Below, piece after piece: positions 24,822 to 32,099 of a DNA stretch of 53,051 nt. Position 1 is the stretch's first letter; every line of letters begins with the position of its first letter. The notes under the pieces are model-generated. The model was not told where the DNA came from, did no database searches, and was given only the letters and a program-made list of their open reading frames with translations. The DNA is taken from positions 404,933 through 457,983 of the forward strand of contig BA000048.1 in NCBI GenBank assembly GCA_000270325.1, given 5' to 3'. Source of the stretch: Candidatus Caldarchaeum subterraneum. Lineage in GTDB: Archaea > Thermoproteota > Nitrososphaeria_A > Caldarchaeales > Caldarchaeaceae. The translations under genes and the position numbers were made by a program.

Positions 24822-26026
24822 CCCCTTTTCTTCGCCGATACGATAGACACAATTTCACCAGGTTGTAGCAAGTGGTCGTCGGCGAGCCTCAGCCCAGTTT
24901 TTGCGTCGACCGCATAGAGATATCCCTCCCCAAGCTCTGTATGTATTTTGTATGCGAGCTGCCTTGGTGTGGAGTTGCGCGGCATCAGGTAAACGTCTGG
25001 AAGGACGCGGCCCTCGTGGTCTGTGAGGGTGTGCGGGTTCTCGACGGGGTAAACCGGTATGTATCCTAGTTTTTCGAGATAGGCCATGTTCACAAGCTTC
25101 TGCACACCTGTTCCACCCCATCTCTCAAACACGTTCTCCCTAATGTATTCGAGAGCCTTCTTCTGCTGAGGAGTGAGCTTCGAATCGTCAACCACTTCAA
25201 AATCACTGTCGCCCGAGACATATTTGACTAAGCCTTTCGAGGCGGCGAGGCGGAGGGTTCTCTCGGCTTCTGCTGAGACCGGCACCACGTCATAGCCATG
25301 TTGAACAAGCTTCTCAACGTTTTTCTCAGAGCCTTTAACATCGGCCTTGTTGGCGGCCACGATGAAGGGCTTCGACCTTCGCCGTATCATGGTGGCCAGC
25401 CTGAGAAGATCCCCCTCTCTCCAGGACACAGGCTTCGACCTGTCCAAACCAGCCGCTTCGATAGCCTCCAAAACCATGTTCTCGTCAACACCAAGTCCCG
25501 AGAGCTTCCTCGTCAGCTCCTGCGTAAGCGAAACCTGCTTGGCTTCAGCGGCCCTTGATATCCGTGGCCAGTCTCGTGAAATAATTTCAGCAAGCCACGC
25601 GTCGAATTCGTCGAGAACCATTTCCACGTCCTCCACCGGGTCGTGGGTGAATGGCGCGGCGGGGGTGCCATCGGCTAGTGTTGCACCAGAGACATCCGCG
25701 ACTATGATTAGTAGCGAGGCCTGTCTTATTTCGTCGAGAAACTTGAGGCCGAGGCCTTTGCCCTTGTGGGCCTCACGTATTATTCCGGGGCAGTCGATTA
25801 TTTGTATGGGGACGAGCCTTACACCCTCTATGCAGATAGAGTTTCTTGGGTTGTCTTTGATGCCGAGCTTTTTACAGACACATTCCACACGCACATACGT
25901 GACGCCTACGTTCGTTTTCTTCGTGGTGAAAGGGTAGTTGGCTATCTCGACGTTGACCATGCTGAGGGCTGAGAAAAGAGTGCTTTTCCCGACGTTTGGT
26001 TTACCCACTATACCAGCTATCTCCAT
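24818..26026 (-). CDS. OBG/YchF-related GTPase with TGS domain
   Basis: YchF-like P-loop NTPases bind ribosomes, and archaeal members are thought to act in translation. The 402-residue protein has G1 GKPNVGKST, G3 DCPG, an alpha-helical insertion, G4 NKAD, and a C-terminal TGS domain (about residues 320-400, HTELGEGYLYAVD, LQPGEIVSIV). The strict YchF nucleotide motif NxxE is not present; the G4 motif is NKAD, so GTP preference is likely. It begins three bases after the L15e stop and shares its promoter. Confidence 0.9.
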   Translation of the reverse strand: MEIAGIVGKPNVGKSTLFSALSMVNVEIANYPFTTKKTNVGVTYVRVECVCKKLGIKDNPRNSICIEGVRLVPIQIIDCPGIIREAHKGKGLGLKFLDEIRQASLLIIVADVSGATLADGTPAAPFTHDPVEDVEMVLDEFDAWLAEIISRDWPRISRAAEAKQVSLTQELTRKLSGLGVDENMVLEAIEAAGLDRSKPVSWREGDLLRLATMIRRRSKPFIVAANKADVKGSEKNVEKLVQHGYDVVPVSAEAERTLRLAASKGLVKYVSGDSDFEVVDDSKLTPQQKKALEYIRENVFERWGGTGVQKLVNMAYLEKLGYIPVYPVENPHTLTDHEGRVLPDVYLMPRNSTPRQLAYKIHTELGEGYLYAVDAKTGLRLADDHLLQPGEIVSIVSAKKRG

Positions 26027-26028
26027 AT

Positions 26029-26460
26029 CTAGTTAGCCTGAACCGCTGGATGACTTGGGTCCACGGCCACAACCTCGTACCATCGATATAGCGAATCCTG
26101 TGCGAGGGGATAGGCTCCGAGAGGCTTAAGGTTGGGGAAGTGTTTGATGAACCTCTGAACAGCCTCCTCCTTCATCGACACGTTGACCTTGTGCCTAACC
26201 ACACCGAGAGCTTTCTGCCTTCTGCCCGACCTTGGCCTCGGCTTGCTGAACCCGCCTCTCCGCACCCGCACTAATGCGACTACGTAGCCTTGCTTAGCCT
26301 TGTAGCCCAGTTCTCTTGCACGGTCTATTCGCAGAGGCTTCTCCACACGTTCAACAGCCCTCATCCTACGCCAAGCAACCATCCTCTTCCTCAACTGGGA
26401 GCGGAGAGCCTCGGGCCTCTCACGCCACAGCTTCTGCATCATCTTATACATGGACGTCAA
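26029..26460 (-). CDS. rpl15e: Ribosomal protein L15e
   Basis: This 143-residue protein is basic throughout. It shows the L15e pattern MYKMMQKLW, RIDRARELGYKAKQGYVVALVRVRRGG and PRSGRRQKALG, but is shorter than the usual 190 or so residues, mostly by missing C-terminal sequence. The sequence ends WYEVVAVDPSHPAV, which in longer homologs is followed by an extra basic tail. A minus-strand TATA-like box (26487-26494) is centred 30 nt upstream of the start. Confidence 0.92.
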   Translation of the reverse strand: MTSMYKMMQKLWRERPEALRSQLRKRMVAWRRMRAVERVEKPLRIDRARELGYKAKQGYVVALVRVRRGGFSKPRPRSGRRQKALGVVRHKVNVSMKEEAVQRFIKHFPNLKPLGAYPLAQDSLYRWYEVVAVDPSHPAVQAN

Positions 26461-26534
26461 GCTAACAACGACGGGAAAAGGTTGTTCTTAAACCTTGAAA
26501 ACCTAATAACGCCTTTGGACCGAGACAGGACAGG
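26461..26534. promoter_or_regulatory. Divergent promoters, L15e / RNA-binding protein
   Basis: Two separate boxes lie in the 74-nt gap: CTTAAACC (26487-26494), centred 30 nt from the L15e start on the minus strand, and CTAATAAC (26503-26510), centred 29 nt from the ATG at 26535. Both fit leaderless initiation. Confidence 0.5.
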
Positions 26535-26936
26535 ATGCTTAAGCTGGTGAAGCTCACCTGCAGAACACACGTCTACTCGACCGAGAATATAGAGAAAGTG
26601 AAAAAAGCCGTCAAAAACATTTTAGGAGAAAACATTCTACCGTCGAGTAAAACAAGCCTCACAGGTCATTTCGGAGACAATATAACAGTTTTGGAGTATG
26701 TGGGAGAAAACCCTGACCAAGTTGGCGAGATCTTTAAACGCGTTGTTGCAAGGGTCGGCATGAGTGTTGTAGGGGTTGAGGAAAGAGGAGGGGGCGGCGG
26801 GAAACTACACATTCGCCTTGACAAGCAAAAGGCCTACCTGGGTGAAGTTGCGGCGGAGGACATCGACCCAATCAAGCTCGAGTTCACATACGTCGGTGAC
26901 TGGCGAGAGGCGTTGAAATGGCAAAGCATTACGTAG
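26535..26936 (+). CDS. COG1325-type RNA-binding protein (PF01877-like)
   Basis: This 133-residue protein resembles the archaeal RNA-binding family that shares a fold with L5 and is often encoded beside L15e and RNase P genes. Visible elements are LTCRTHVYSTENIEKVKKAVKNIL at the start (first strand and helix), LTGHFGDNITVLE and GKLHIRLDKQKAYLGE. The RNA substrate is unknown. It overlaps the Rpp30 gene by 19 nt, so the products are probably made together. Confidence 0.8.
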   Translation: MLKLVKLTCRTHVYSTENIEKVKKAVKNILGENILPSSKTSLTGHFGDNITVLEYVGENPDQVGEIFKRVVARVGMSVVGVEERGGGGGKLHIRLDKQKAYLGEVAAEDIDPIKLEFTYVGDWREALKWQSIT

Positions 26937-27529
26937 ACTTTTACCTGAGAAGGCTTGACGCCGAGATGGCGTCCACTCTTAGCCTTCATGGGTTTGGAAC
27001 AGTCTGCGTGGAGGAACCTGTACGGAGTGATGTTTTAAAGAGCTTGGAAGGGGTGAGGGTTTACGGAAAAGCCGTGGCTGATGCCTCGAGCAGAGGAGAG
27101 GTTTTAGAGTTTGCCCGAAAAAATTACGGTAAACGGGTCATAAGCATTAGGCCCTTTTCCCGCGAAGCTTTAATGACTGCGGGGAGGGATGAAAGAGTTG
27201 CATCTGTGATTGTTCACGGCGAAGTTGCTGATTTTGACAGACACGTGGCCGAGGTTCTTCTCAACCCGCTGGAAGTCACGGTTGCTGATTTGGTGGAGTG
27301 TTTTCAGAACGTGAACAGCTGGGGCAGGGTCACGAGGTTTCTGCAGCGTGCATCAGCCGTCGGCAAAAAGATAATCGTGTCGAGTGGAGCCTCTGATGCC
27401 GAGGAAATACTGCCGCCACATCAGCTGGGCTACGTTGCCGCAGCCTTGACCGGTGGAAAAAACCTAGACACTAAGCCTGTCTCGGAAACTCCGTTGAAAA
27501 TTTTGAGGGATAAGGTGTTTGGGCGTTAG
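26918..27529 (+). CDS. rnp3: RNase P protein component 3 (Rpp30)
   Basis: Rpp30 is a TIM-barrel-like subunit that pairs with Pop5 to activate RNase P RNA. The 203-residue protein contains LEVTVADLVECF and IIVSSGASDAEEI, both characteristic Rpp30 segments, and the order DFYLRRLD...GFGTVCVEE of early strands. Its gene overlaps the upstream RNA-binding gene and is followed within 11 nt by Pop5. Confidence 0.9.
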   Translation: MAKHYVDFYLRRLDAEMASTLSLHGFGTVCVEEPVRSDVLKSLEGVRVYGKAVADASSRGEVLEFARKNYGKRVISIRPFSREALMTAGRDERVASVIVHGEVADFDRHVAEVLLNPLEVTVADLVECFQNVNSWGRVTRFLQRASAVGKKIIVSSGASDAEEILPPHQLGYVAAALTGGKNLDTKPVSETPLKILRDKVFGR

Positions 27530-27539
27530 AGTGTATAGG

Positions 27540-27827
27540 ATGAGGCAGCGCTACGTCAGCGTAATTTGCGGCTGTAAAGTTTCTGGAGTGGTTTTGGAGA
27601 ATGCGGTGAAAGAATGTTTCATAAGGCTCTATGGGGTTGAGGGGCTTGTGCAGTCTGGGTTGAGGCGAGTTAGCGTCGGGGGACAGCCTGTCTTCCTCTG
27701 CGGCCATCTATGGGTTCCGAGGCTCGTGCTTGCTTTGACCTTGGTGAGACATATCGGCGACACCCCGGTGGTTCTCAAGACTGTCAAGGTTTCGGGGACG
27801 GTAAGAAGCCTATGGAAGACGAGATAA
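27540..27827 (+). CDS. rnp2: RNase P protein component 2 (Pop5)
   Basis: Pop5 forms a heterotetramer with Rpp30 around the RNase P catalytic RNA. From ATG 27540 the product has 95 residues with RQRYVSVI, an amphipathic helix (ENAVKECFIRLYG), GLVQSGLRRV, CGHLWVPRLVLALTLVRHI and the ending VSGTVRSLWK, matching Pop5. The frame is open from TTG 27519, which overlaps Rpp30, but the ATG agrees with homologs. The 3' end overlaps the CPBP start by 16 nt. Confidence 0.87.
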   Translation: MRQRYVSVICGCKVSGVVLENAVKECFIRLYGVEGLVQSGLRRVSVGGQPVFLCGHLWVPRLVLALTLVRHIGDTPVVLKTVKVSGTVRSLWKTR

Positions 27828-28483
27828 GCAGAGAGATACGAGACATTCTTCTTGCTTTAGCACTTGCCTTGGCTGCTCTCTACGCGGCCGGTGGCGGCTC
27901 GGCCGCCGCATACACAGGGTTCGGCAACATATGGGCTCCTCAGCTGGCTCTGCTCGCAGTTGCACTTATCCTCAGCAGGACGAGGATGCTCGACCCAGTC
28001 CTCAGAGAACTTAGAGGAGTTTTAACAGGGTTTATCCTCGCGCCTTTCGCCACATTCTCAGCCATCATCGCATCCCTGCTCTGGTCAACCATGTTCCCAC
28101 AAACTCCTGCAGCACGGCAGCTCACGTTAGCACTCACCCCATCAACCCCAGTCGAATACCTGCTTTACATTGGTCTTACTATTTTTGTGGTAGCGCCTGC
28201 CGAGGAGATTATTTTCCGCGGAATTGTTCACGAAAAATTGTCAAAGATTATGAAAAGAGGATTTGCAGACGTAGTTTCTTCGACGGTTTTTGCACTGGCT
28301 CATTTGGATTTGTCGAGGCTTGGGCCCACGTTTGTCCTCGGCCTTTTCCTCGCCCACAGCGTCGACAGGGCCCGGTCACTTACACCAGCCGTAATAATTC
28401 ACGCTATAAACAACACAGTCTACATCACACTACTATTCCTGAGCTCTTCCACATTTGCTGCAGAAAATCTCATTCTCTCTTAG
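27812..28483 (+). CDS. CPBP-family intramembrane protease
   Basis: These membrane metalloproteases (CAAX-protease/bacteriocin-processing family) cleave within the bilayer; substrates in archaea are unknown. From ATG 27812 the protein has 223 residues and about six to eight hydrophobic segments. The motifs are EEIIFRG (motif 1, catalytic Glu-Glu), FALAHLDLS (motif 2, His) and HAINNTVY (motif 3). The start lies inside pop5, so it continues the RNase P unit. Its last 51 nt overlap the tatC end on the opposite strand. No isoprenylated-protein system is visible nearby. Confidence 0.87.
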   Translation: MEDEISREIRDILLALALALAALYAAGGGSAAAYTGFGNIWAPQLALLAVALILSRTRMLDPVLRELRGVLTGFILAPFATFSAIIASLLWSTMFPQTPAARQLTLALTPSTPVEYLLYIGLTIFVVAPAEEIIFRGIVHEKLSKIMKRGFADVVSSTVFALAHLDLSRLGPTFVLGLFLAHSVDRARSLTPAVIIHAINNTVYITLLFLSSSTFAAENLILS

Positions 28484-29296
28484 CCCGTTCCCGCAGAACT
28501 TGCAGTAACCAACAATCATGGATTTCAACCGGTTCCTCTCAACCCTTTTAGCGATAAACAGTGACGACTCTATCAACGCGACGAGGGGTAGGAATAGGAC
28601 GGCGTTTCCCACCAGCCATCCGTCCGGTGTAATGATTGCTACCAAGATGTAGAGTATGCCGTAAACGTATAGCCTGTTACGGCTTATCAAATCGGTGCTG
28701 ATTATCCCGAACCTGACGAGAAGGACTAGAACCACGGGCGATGTGAAAACCACTCCGATGAGTAACACGGTTGTGAAGACGAGGCTGTAGAAATCCATGG
28801 CGCAGACGGTTGGTATCACGCCAGCCAACTCGAAGAAGAAGACCATAGCCCGCATGATGAGAGGAGCGGCGACAAAGTAGCCGAACACTCCTCCCACCGC
28901 AAAAAGAGCCACAAAAGCCAGAGTAAACCCGTAGATCAACCTACGCTCATGAGGATAGAGAGCAGGGTCAACGTAGGCATATGTCTCATAGCCGATTACA
29001 GGCATTATAGTGGCTAAAGCCAAAAACGCTGCGGCGAGAAAAAATATCTCAAAAGGCGAAGTCATCGAGCAGCCTATTATCTCGATTCTGGCGCCCGCCA
29101 AGTCCTGCACTATTCTTTTGAGAACAAGGGTCACCATAGGCTCGTAAAACTCTGGGTTGCGAATAATCTCTGTTAGGTCCGCCGGGAATGCCAGCCAAAA
29201 GATGAGAGCGACCACGAAAGAAATCATCACAACTTTTACTCGGTCCTTTAGCTCACGTAAATGCTCGATAAGAGGCATTTCCTTATCTTTGCTCAA
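28433..29296 (-). CDS. tatC: Twin-arginine translocase TatC with C-terminal zinc ribbon
   Basis: TatC recognises twin-arginine signal peptides and starts folded-protein export. The 287-residue protein begins EMPLIEHLRELKDRV, the conserved cytoplasmic N-terminus, and has about six membrane segments including TSPFEIFF and VDPALYPHERRLIYGF, all as expected for TatC. After the last segment comes an additional cytoplasmic tail with CKFCGNGL and FCSKCGRAQ, a compact zinc ribbon not part of typical TatC. A minus-strand AATTAATTAG-type box (about 29315-29325) sits 25 nt before the start. The zinc-ribbon codons overlap the convergent CPBP gene. Confidence 0.92.
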   Translation of the reverse strand: MSKDKEMPLIEHLRELKDRVKVVMISFVVALIFWLAFPADLTEIIRNPEFYEPMVTLVLKRIVQDLAGARIEIIGCSMTSPFEIFFLAAAFLALATIMPVIGYETYAYVDPALYPHERRLIYGFTLAFVALFAVGGVFGYFVAAPLIMRAMVFFFELAGVIPTVCAMDFYSLVFTTVLLIGVVFTSPVVLVLLVRFGIISTDLISRNRLYVYGILYILVAIITPDGWLVGNAVLFLPLVALIESSLFIAKRVERNRLKSMIVGYCKFCGNGLRENEIFCSKCGRAQE

Positions 29297-29333
29297 CCGT
29301 CGTCAACCAAAAAATGGATTAATTAGTTCTACT

Positions 29334-29627
29334 TTAGGCTGTTTTCTGAGATTTTTCCACAATCTCCTTGGCTATCTGGTCCCTTGTCTTGCCCTCGGTA
29401 GATATGTTGAGGGCTCTGGCGACCTCGAGAAGCTTGTCATCCGGAGGAGATGCCGCCGTTGTGGCTGCTTTTGATATCTCCTCCTCCAGCCCCTTCTGAG
29501 CTTTCTCGAACTCCCGCTTAGCCTGACCTATTGACTTGGCGATTTTAGGCAGTTTATCTGGCCCCCATAGGAAAAGGACCAACACTACAACCGCTACAAC
29601 AATCCACTCGATGCCTTGTATCGCCAT
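29334..29627 (-). CDS. tatA: Twin-arginine translocase subunit TatA
   Basis: TatA oligomerises to form the Tat pore or to weaken the membrane. The 97-residue protein has a single N-terminal membrane helix (EWIVVAVVVLVLFLWG), the FGPxKLP-equivalent WGPDKLPKIAKSIG hinge and an amphipathic helix. A C-terminal tail (LLEVARALNISTEGKTRDQIAKEIVEK) looks like a small helix-extended-helix (SAP/HeH-like) module and is more than the minimal TatA. tatC follows 37 nt downstream with its own probable promoter. Confidence 0.92.
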   Translation of the reverse strand: MAIQGIEWIVVAVVVLVLFLWGPDKLPKIAKSIGQAKREFEKAQKGLEEEISKAATTAASPPDDKLLEVARALNISTEGKTRDQIAKEIVEKSQKTA

Positions 29628-29671
29628 GGTCTCGCCCGATTATGGTTCTAAGCGGCTCCTCTTAAGCGTTG

Positions 29672-30442
29672 CTATCTTAAAACAGCTCCTCCGTCGACGA
29701 CGATGGACTGGCCGTTTATGAAGCTCGCCATGTCTGAGCACAGGAAACCCGCAACAGCAGCCACCTCCTCGGGCCTACCCCATCTCCCGAGAGGAGACTC
29801 GGCTGCGAGTGCCGCATAATCCGCTTTTGTGAGATGCTTGGTGGATGGCTCTGTCTCTATGCTTCCGAGGACAAGGGTGTAGGCCCTGACGCCGAAGCGT
29901 CCATATTCGTAGGCTATGTGTTTGGTTAGGCCGAGGATGGCTGATTTGGCGAGAGTGTATGCAAGCCCTCTATCGTAGCCCGTTATGGCGGGTGTTGAGC
30001 TGAAGTTGACGTAGACGCCTCCCCGCTGCTTCACCATACGTTCTATGGTGTGTTTGACCATGTTGAAAGACCCGAGCAAGTCAACGCTCATCACATCGAT
30101 TATTTCCTGTGTAGTTGTTTCGGCTAGACCCTTGTTCCACAGCCTCGGCTCCAGAACATATCCCGCGACATTGACAACGGCGTCAATGCGTCCGAATCGC
30201 TCCAGCGTCTTAGCCACAAAGCTCTCCACAGATTTTTCGTCGGCGACGTTGAGCATGTCAACATGAACCTTCACCGAGCCATATCTAGCAGCCCAGGTCT
30301 TCTCCAATTCACGGAGAACCTGTAAACGCCTCGCTCCCGCCGAGACAAAAGCCCCTTGCTCAAGAAACCAGTCAGCAACAGCTCTCCCGATATCGCCCGA
30401 CGCGCCTGTAACTATACAGATTTTGTTATCTAAAATTCCCAC
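29672..30442 (-). CDS. Short-chain dehydrogenase/reductase
   Basis: This 256-residue classical SDR binds NAD(P)H at TGASGDIG (residues 13-20). It keeps the catalytic Ser in VNFSSTP and the Tyr-x-x-x-Lys in YTLAKSA. The fold ends with the usual FINGQSIVVDGG. An Ala-Gly-Ala-Arg-Arg segment after the second strand suggests NADP preference. The substrate cannot be told. It starts at GTG 30442, 27 nt from the centre of a TATA box shared with divergent S13. Confidence 0.9.
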   Translation of the reverse strand: MGILDNKICIVTGASGDIGRAVADWFLEQGAFVSAGARRLQVLRELEKTWAARYGSVKVHVDMLNVADEKSVESFVAKTLERFGRIDAVVNVAGYVLEPRLWNKGLAETTTQEIIDVMSVDLLGSFNMVKHTIERMVKQRGGVYVNFSSTPAITGYDRGLAYTLAKSAILGLTKHIAYEYGRFGVRAYTLVLGSIETEPSTKHLTKADYAALAAESPLGRWGRPEEVAAVAGFLCSDMASFINGQSIVVDGGAVLR

Positions 30443-30496
30443 GGCGGTGTCGTGTTGTTGGCATATTTAAATAGACCATCTGGACACCTAAACCGG
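30443..30496. promoter_or_regulatory. Shared palindromic TATA box between SDR and S13
   Basis: TATTTAAATA at 30464-30473 is a perfect 10-nt palindrome and the only TATA-like element in the 54-nt gap. Its centre lies about 26.5 nt from the SDR start and 28.5 nt from the S13 start, the spacing expected for two leaderless transcripts initiated in opposite directions. Confidence 0.65.
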
Positions 30497-30982
30497 ATGT
30501 CGAAAGACCTCCGCCTAATCGTCCGAGTGCTGAACACCGACGTCGATGGTACACTCAGGCTACCCTATGCACTTGCACGCGTGAAAGGCATTGGTGTAAA
30601 CCTCGGTTATGCTATTGCGAGGGCGGCTGGCATAGACCCAGCCACTAGGTTGGGAAACCTCACCGAGAAACAGATTGAAAAAATTGAGCAGATAGCTAGA
30701 AACCCCACACGCTTCGGCATACCCGCCTGGCTCCTAAACAGACGTTTTGACCCTGTGACCGGAGAGGACAGGCATCTTACAGGAGCCGACCTCGAACTGG
30801 CCATAAAAGAAGATATCCAAACCATGATGAGAACTAAGAGCTGGAAAGGGATACGTCACTCGCTGGGGCTGAAAGTCAGGGGTCAAAGGACACGGACAAC
30901 AGGCAGAAAGGGAATGACTGTCGGTGTATCTAGGAAAGCTATTGCGCAGCAGAGTGGGCAGCAGAAAGAGGAGAAGAAATAG
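30497..30982 (+). CDS. rps13: Ribosomal protein S13
   Basis: S13 sits at the head of the small subunit and touches tRNA and the large subunit. From ATG 30497 the protein has 161 residues, starting SKDLRLIVRVLNTDVDG, with LARVKGIGVNLGYAIARAAG and the basic C-terminal LKVRGQRTRTTGRKGMTVGV. The frame is open from further upstream, but that start would precede the TATA box. It stands apart from its usual S4-S11-RpoD partners; here it is followed by the convergent MetE gene three bases away. Confidence 0.95.
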   Translation: MSKDLRLIVRVLNTDVDGTLRLPYALARVKGIGVNLGYAIARAAGIDPATRLGNLTEKQIEKIEQIARNPTRFGIPAWLLNRRFDPVTGEDRHLTGADLELAIKEDIQTMMRTKSWKGIRHSLGLKVRGQRTRTTGRKGMTVGVSRKAIAQQSGQQKEEKK

Positions 30983-30984
30983 CT

Positions 30985-32099
30985 TCAGCCAAACGTTTCA
31001 CGCGCCAGCGCCGCACCCCTCACGAGGCTCAGCTGCTTCTGGTAAGCCACGTCCCAACTACGGGTACGCAGGCCGCAGTCGTTGCAGGCCACAACTTTAC
31101 CAGGGTCTCCCAAGACCTTAGCAGCGTAGAGGACCCTTCCCGAACAAGCTCAGGAGGCTCGATAAAATCGGTGTGGACGTCGACGAGCCCGGGAGCCACT
31201 TTGAATTTTACGTCGTATTCTTTGAAGACCCTGAGAACCTCGAACCCTGTTCTCGCATCGGGGTCGGTGCCGAGGCGTGTGGTGTCTGCGTTGGAGCATG
31301 AAATTGAGAGGACGTCTATCTTTAGCTCGAGGAGTGCGGGGAATAGTGCCTTGTAATCGGTGTAGCAGATGTGTACGGCTTTCTTGGCGCCTACGCTTCG
31401 GAATGTTTCGTTGATGCTTTCAACCACGAGCTCTGATTCATGGGGCTTGGTTGCCGCCGCCGGCTCATCCAACTGTATGTAGTCTACTCCTTCGCTGTCA
31501 AGCGCCATGACGACTGGCCTCAGCACCTCTTTCACGAGGTCGAGAACAAAGTCCCGCCTTGCAGCACCGGTTTTAGCCACTAAATCCTCTCCAGCCGCAT
31601 GTTTTGCGTAATATTCGTCAAAGGACCAGTCCACGAGTGTGTAGGCTGAAGTGACGGGGACTTTCAAAGGCTTTTTCGCATGTTTCTTGTTGAACTGGAG
31701 CTCGTCTATATGATAGGGCTGGATGAGCCTTGGCCTTTTTACCACAGCGGCCTTGCGGTAGAACTCGTTGTCCCAGACCCGCACCACTCCACGGTACTCA
31801 AACCCGTCGATGAATCTCAGCGGATGCTCATACATCTCAACCCTTCTCTGCTCACCATCATAGACAACATCCAGTCCAGCTGACTCAAAAAACCTTAGTC
31901 CATAGACACAAGCCCAATCAACCAACAAATCCTCAGAGACTTGACTGCTTCTAAGCAGGTCAACAAGTTCTTCATAGTTCTCCACGCCCAGAGCCTTCCC
32001 CCATTTCGCCGCCTGTTCAACAGCTCTAGCCACGTCCTTGACCCTGAACGGCGCCTTGTTGAGGCTTCCAACCTCCATAACAGGGAACAGTTTACTCAT
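30985..32099 (-). pseudogene. metE: Cobalamin-independent methionine synthase, C-terminal-type, frame broken
   Basis: MetE-C proteins transfer a methyl group to homocysteine using a zinc-bound thiolate. The main frame (32099 to about 31140) covers the N-terminal three quarters, including zinc ligands in VHICYTDY. It then loses register near 31137-31138: reading on with one base restored gives RERVLYAAKVLG, the zinc Cys in NDCGLRTRSW and a stop at 30985, for 371 residues, a normal length. Unrepaired, the frame ends at 31029 with an unrelated tail and no zinc Cys. The glutamate zinc ligand of other MetEs (ETSRSD) reads SCSNAD here. The start overlaps the upstream metE-N by 4 nt. Confidence 0.8.
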
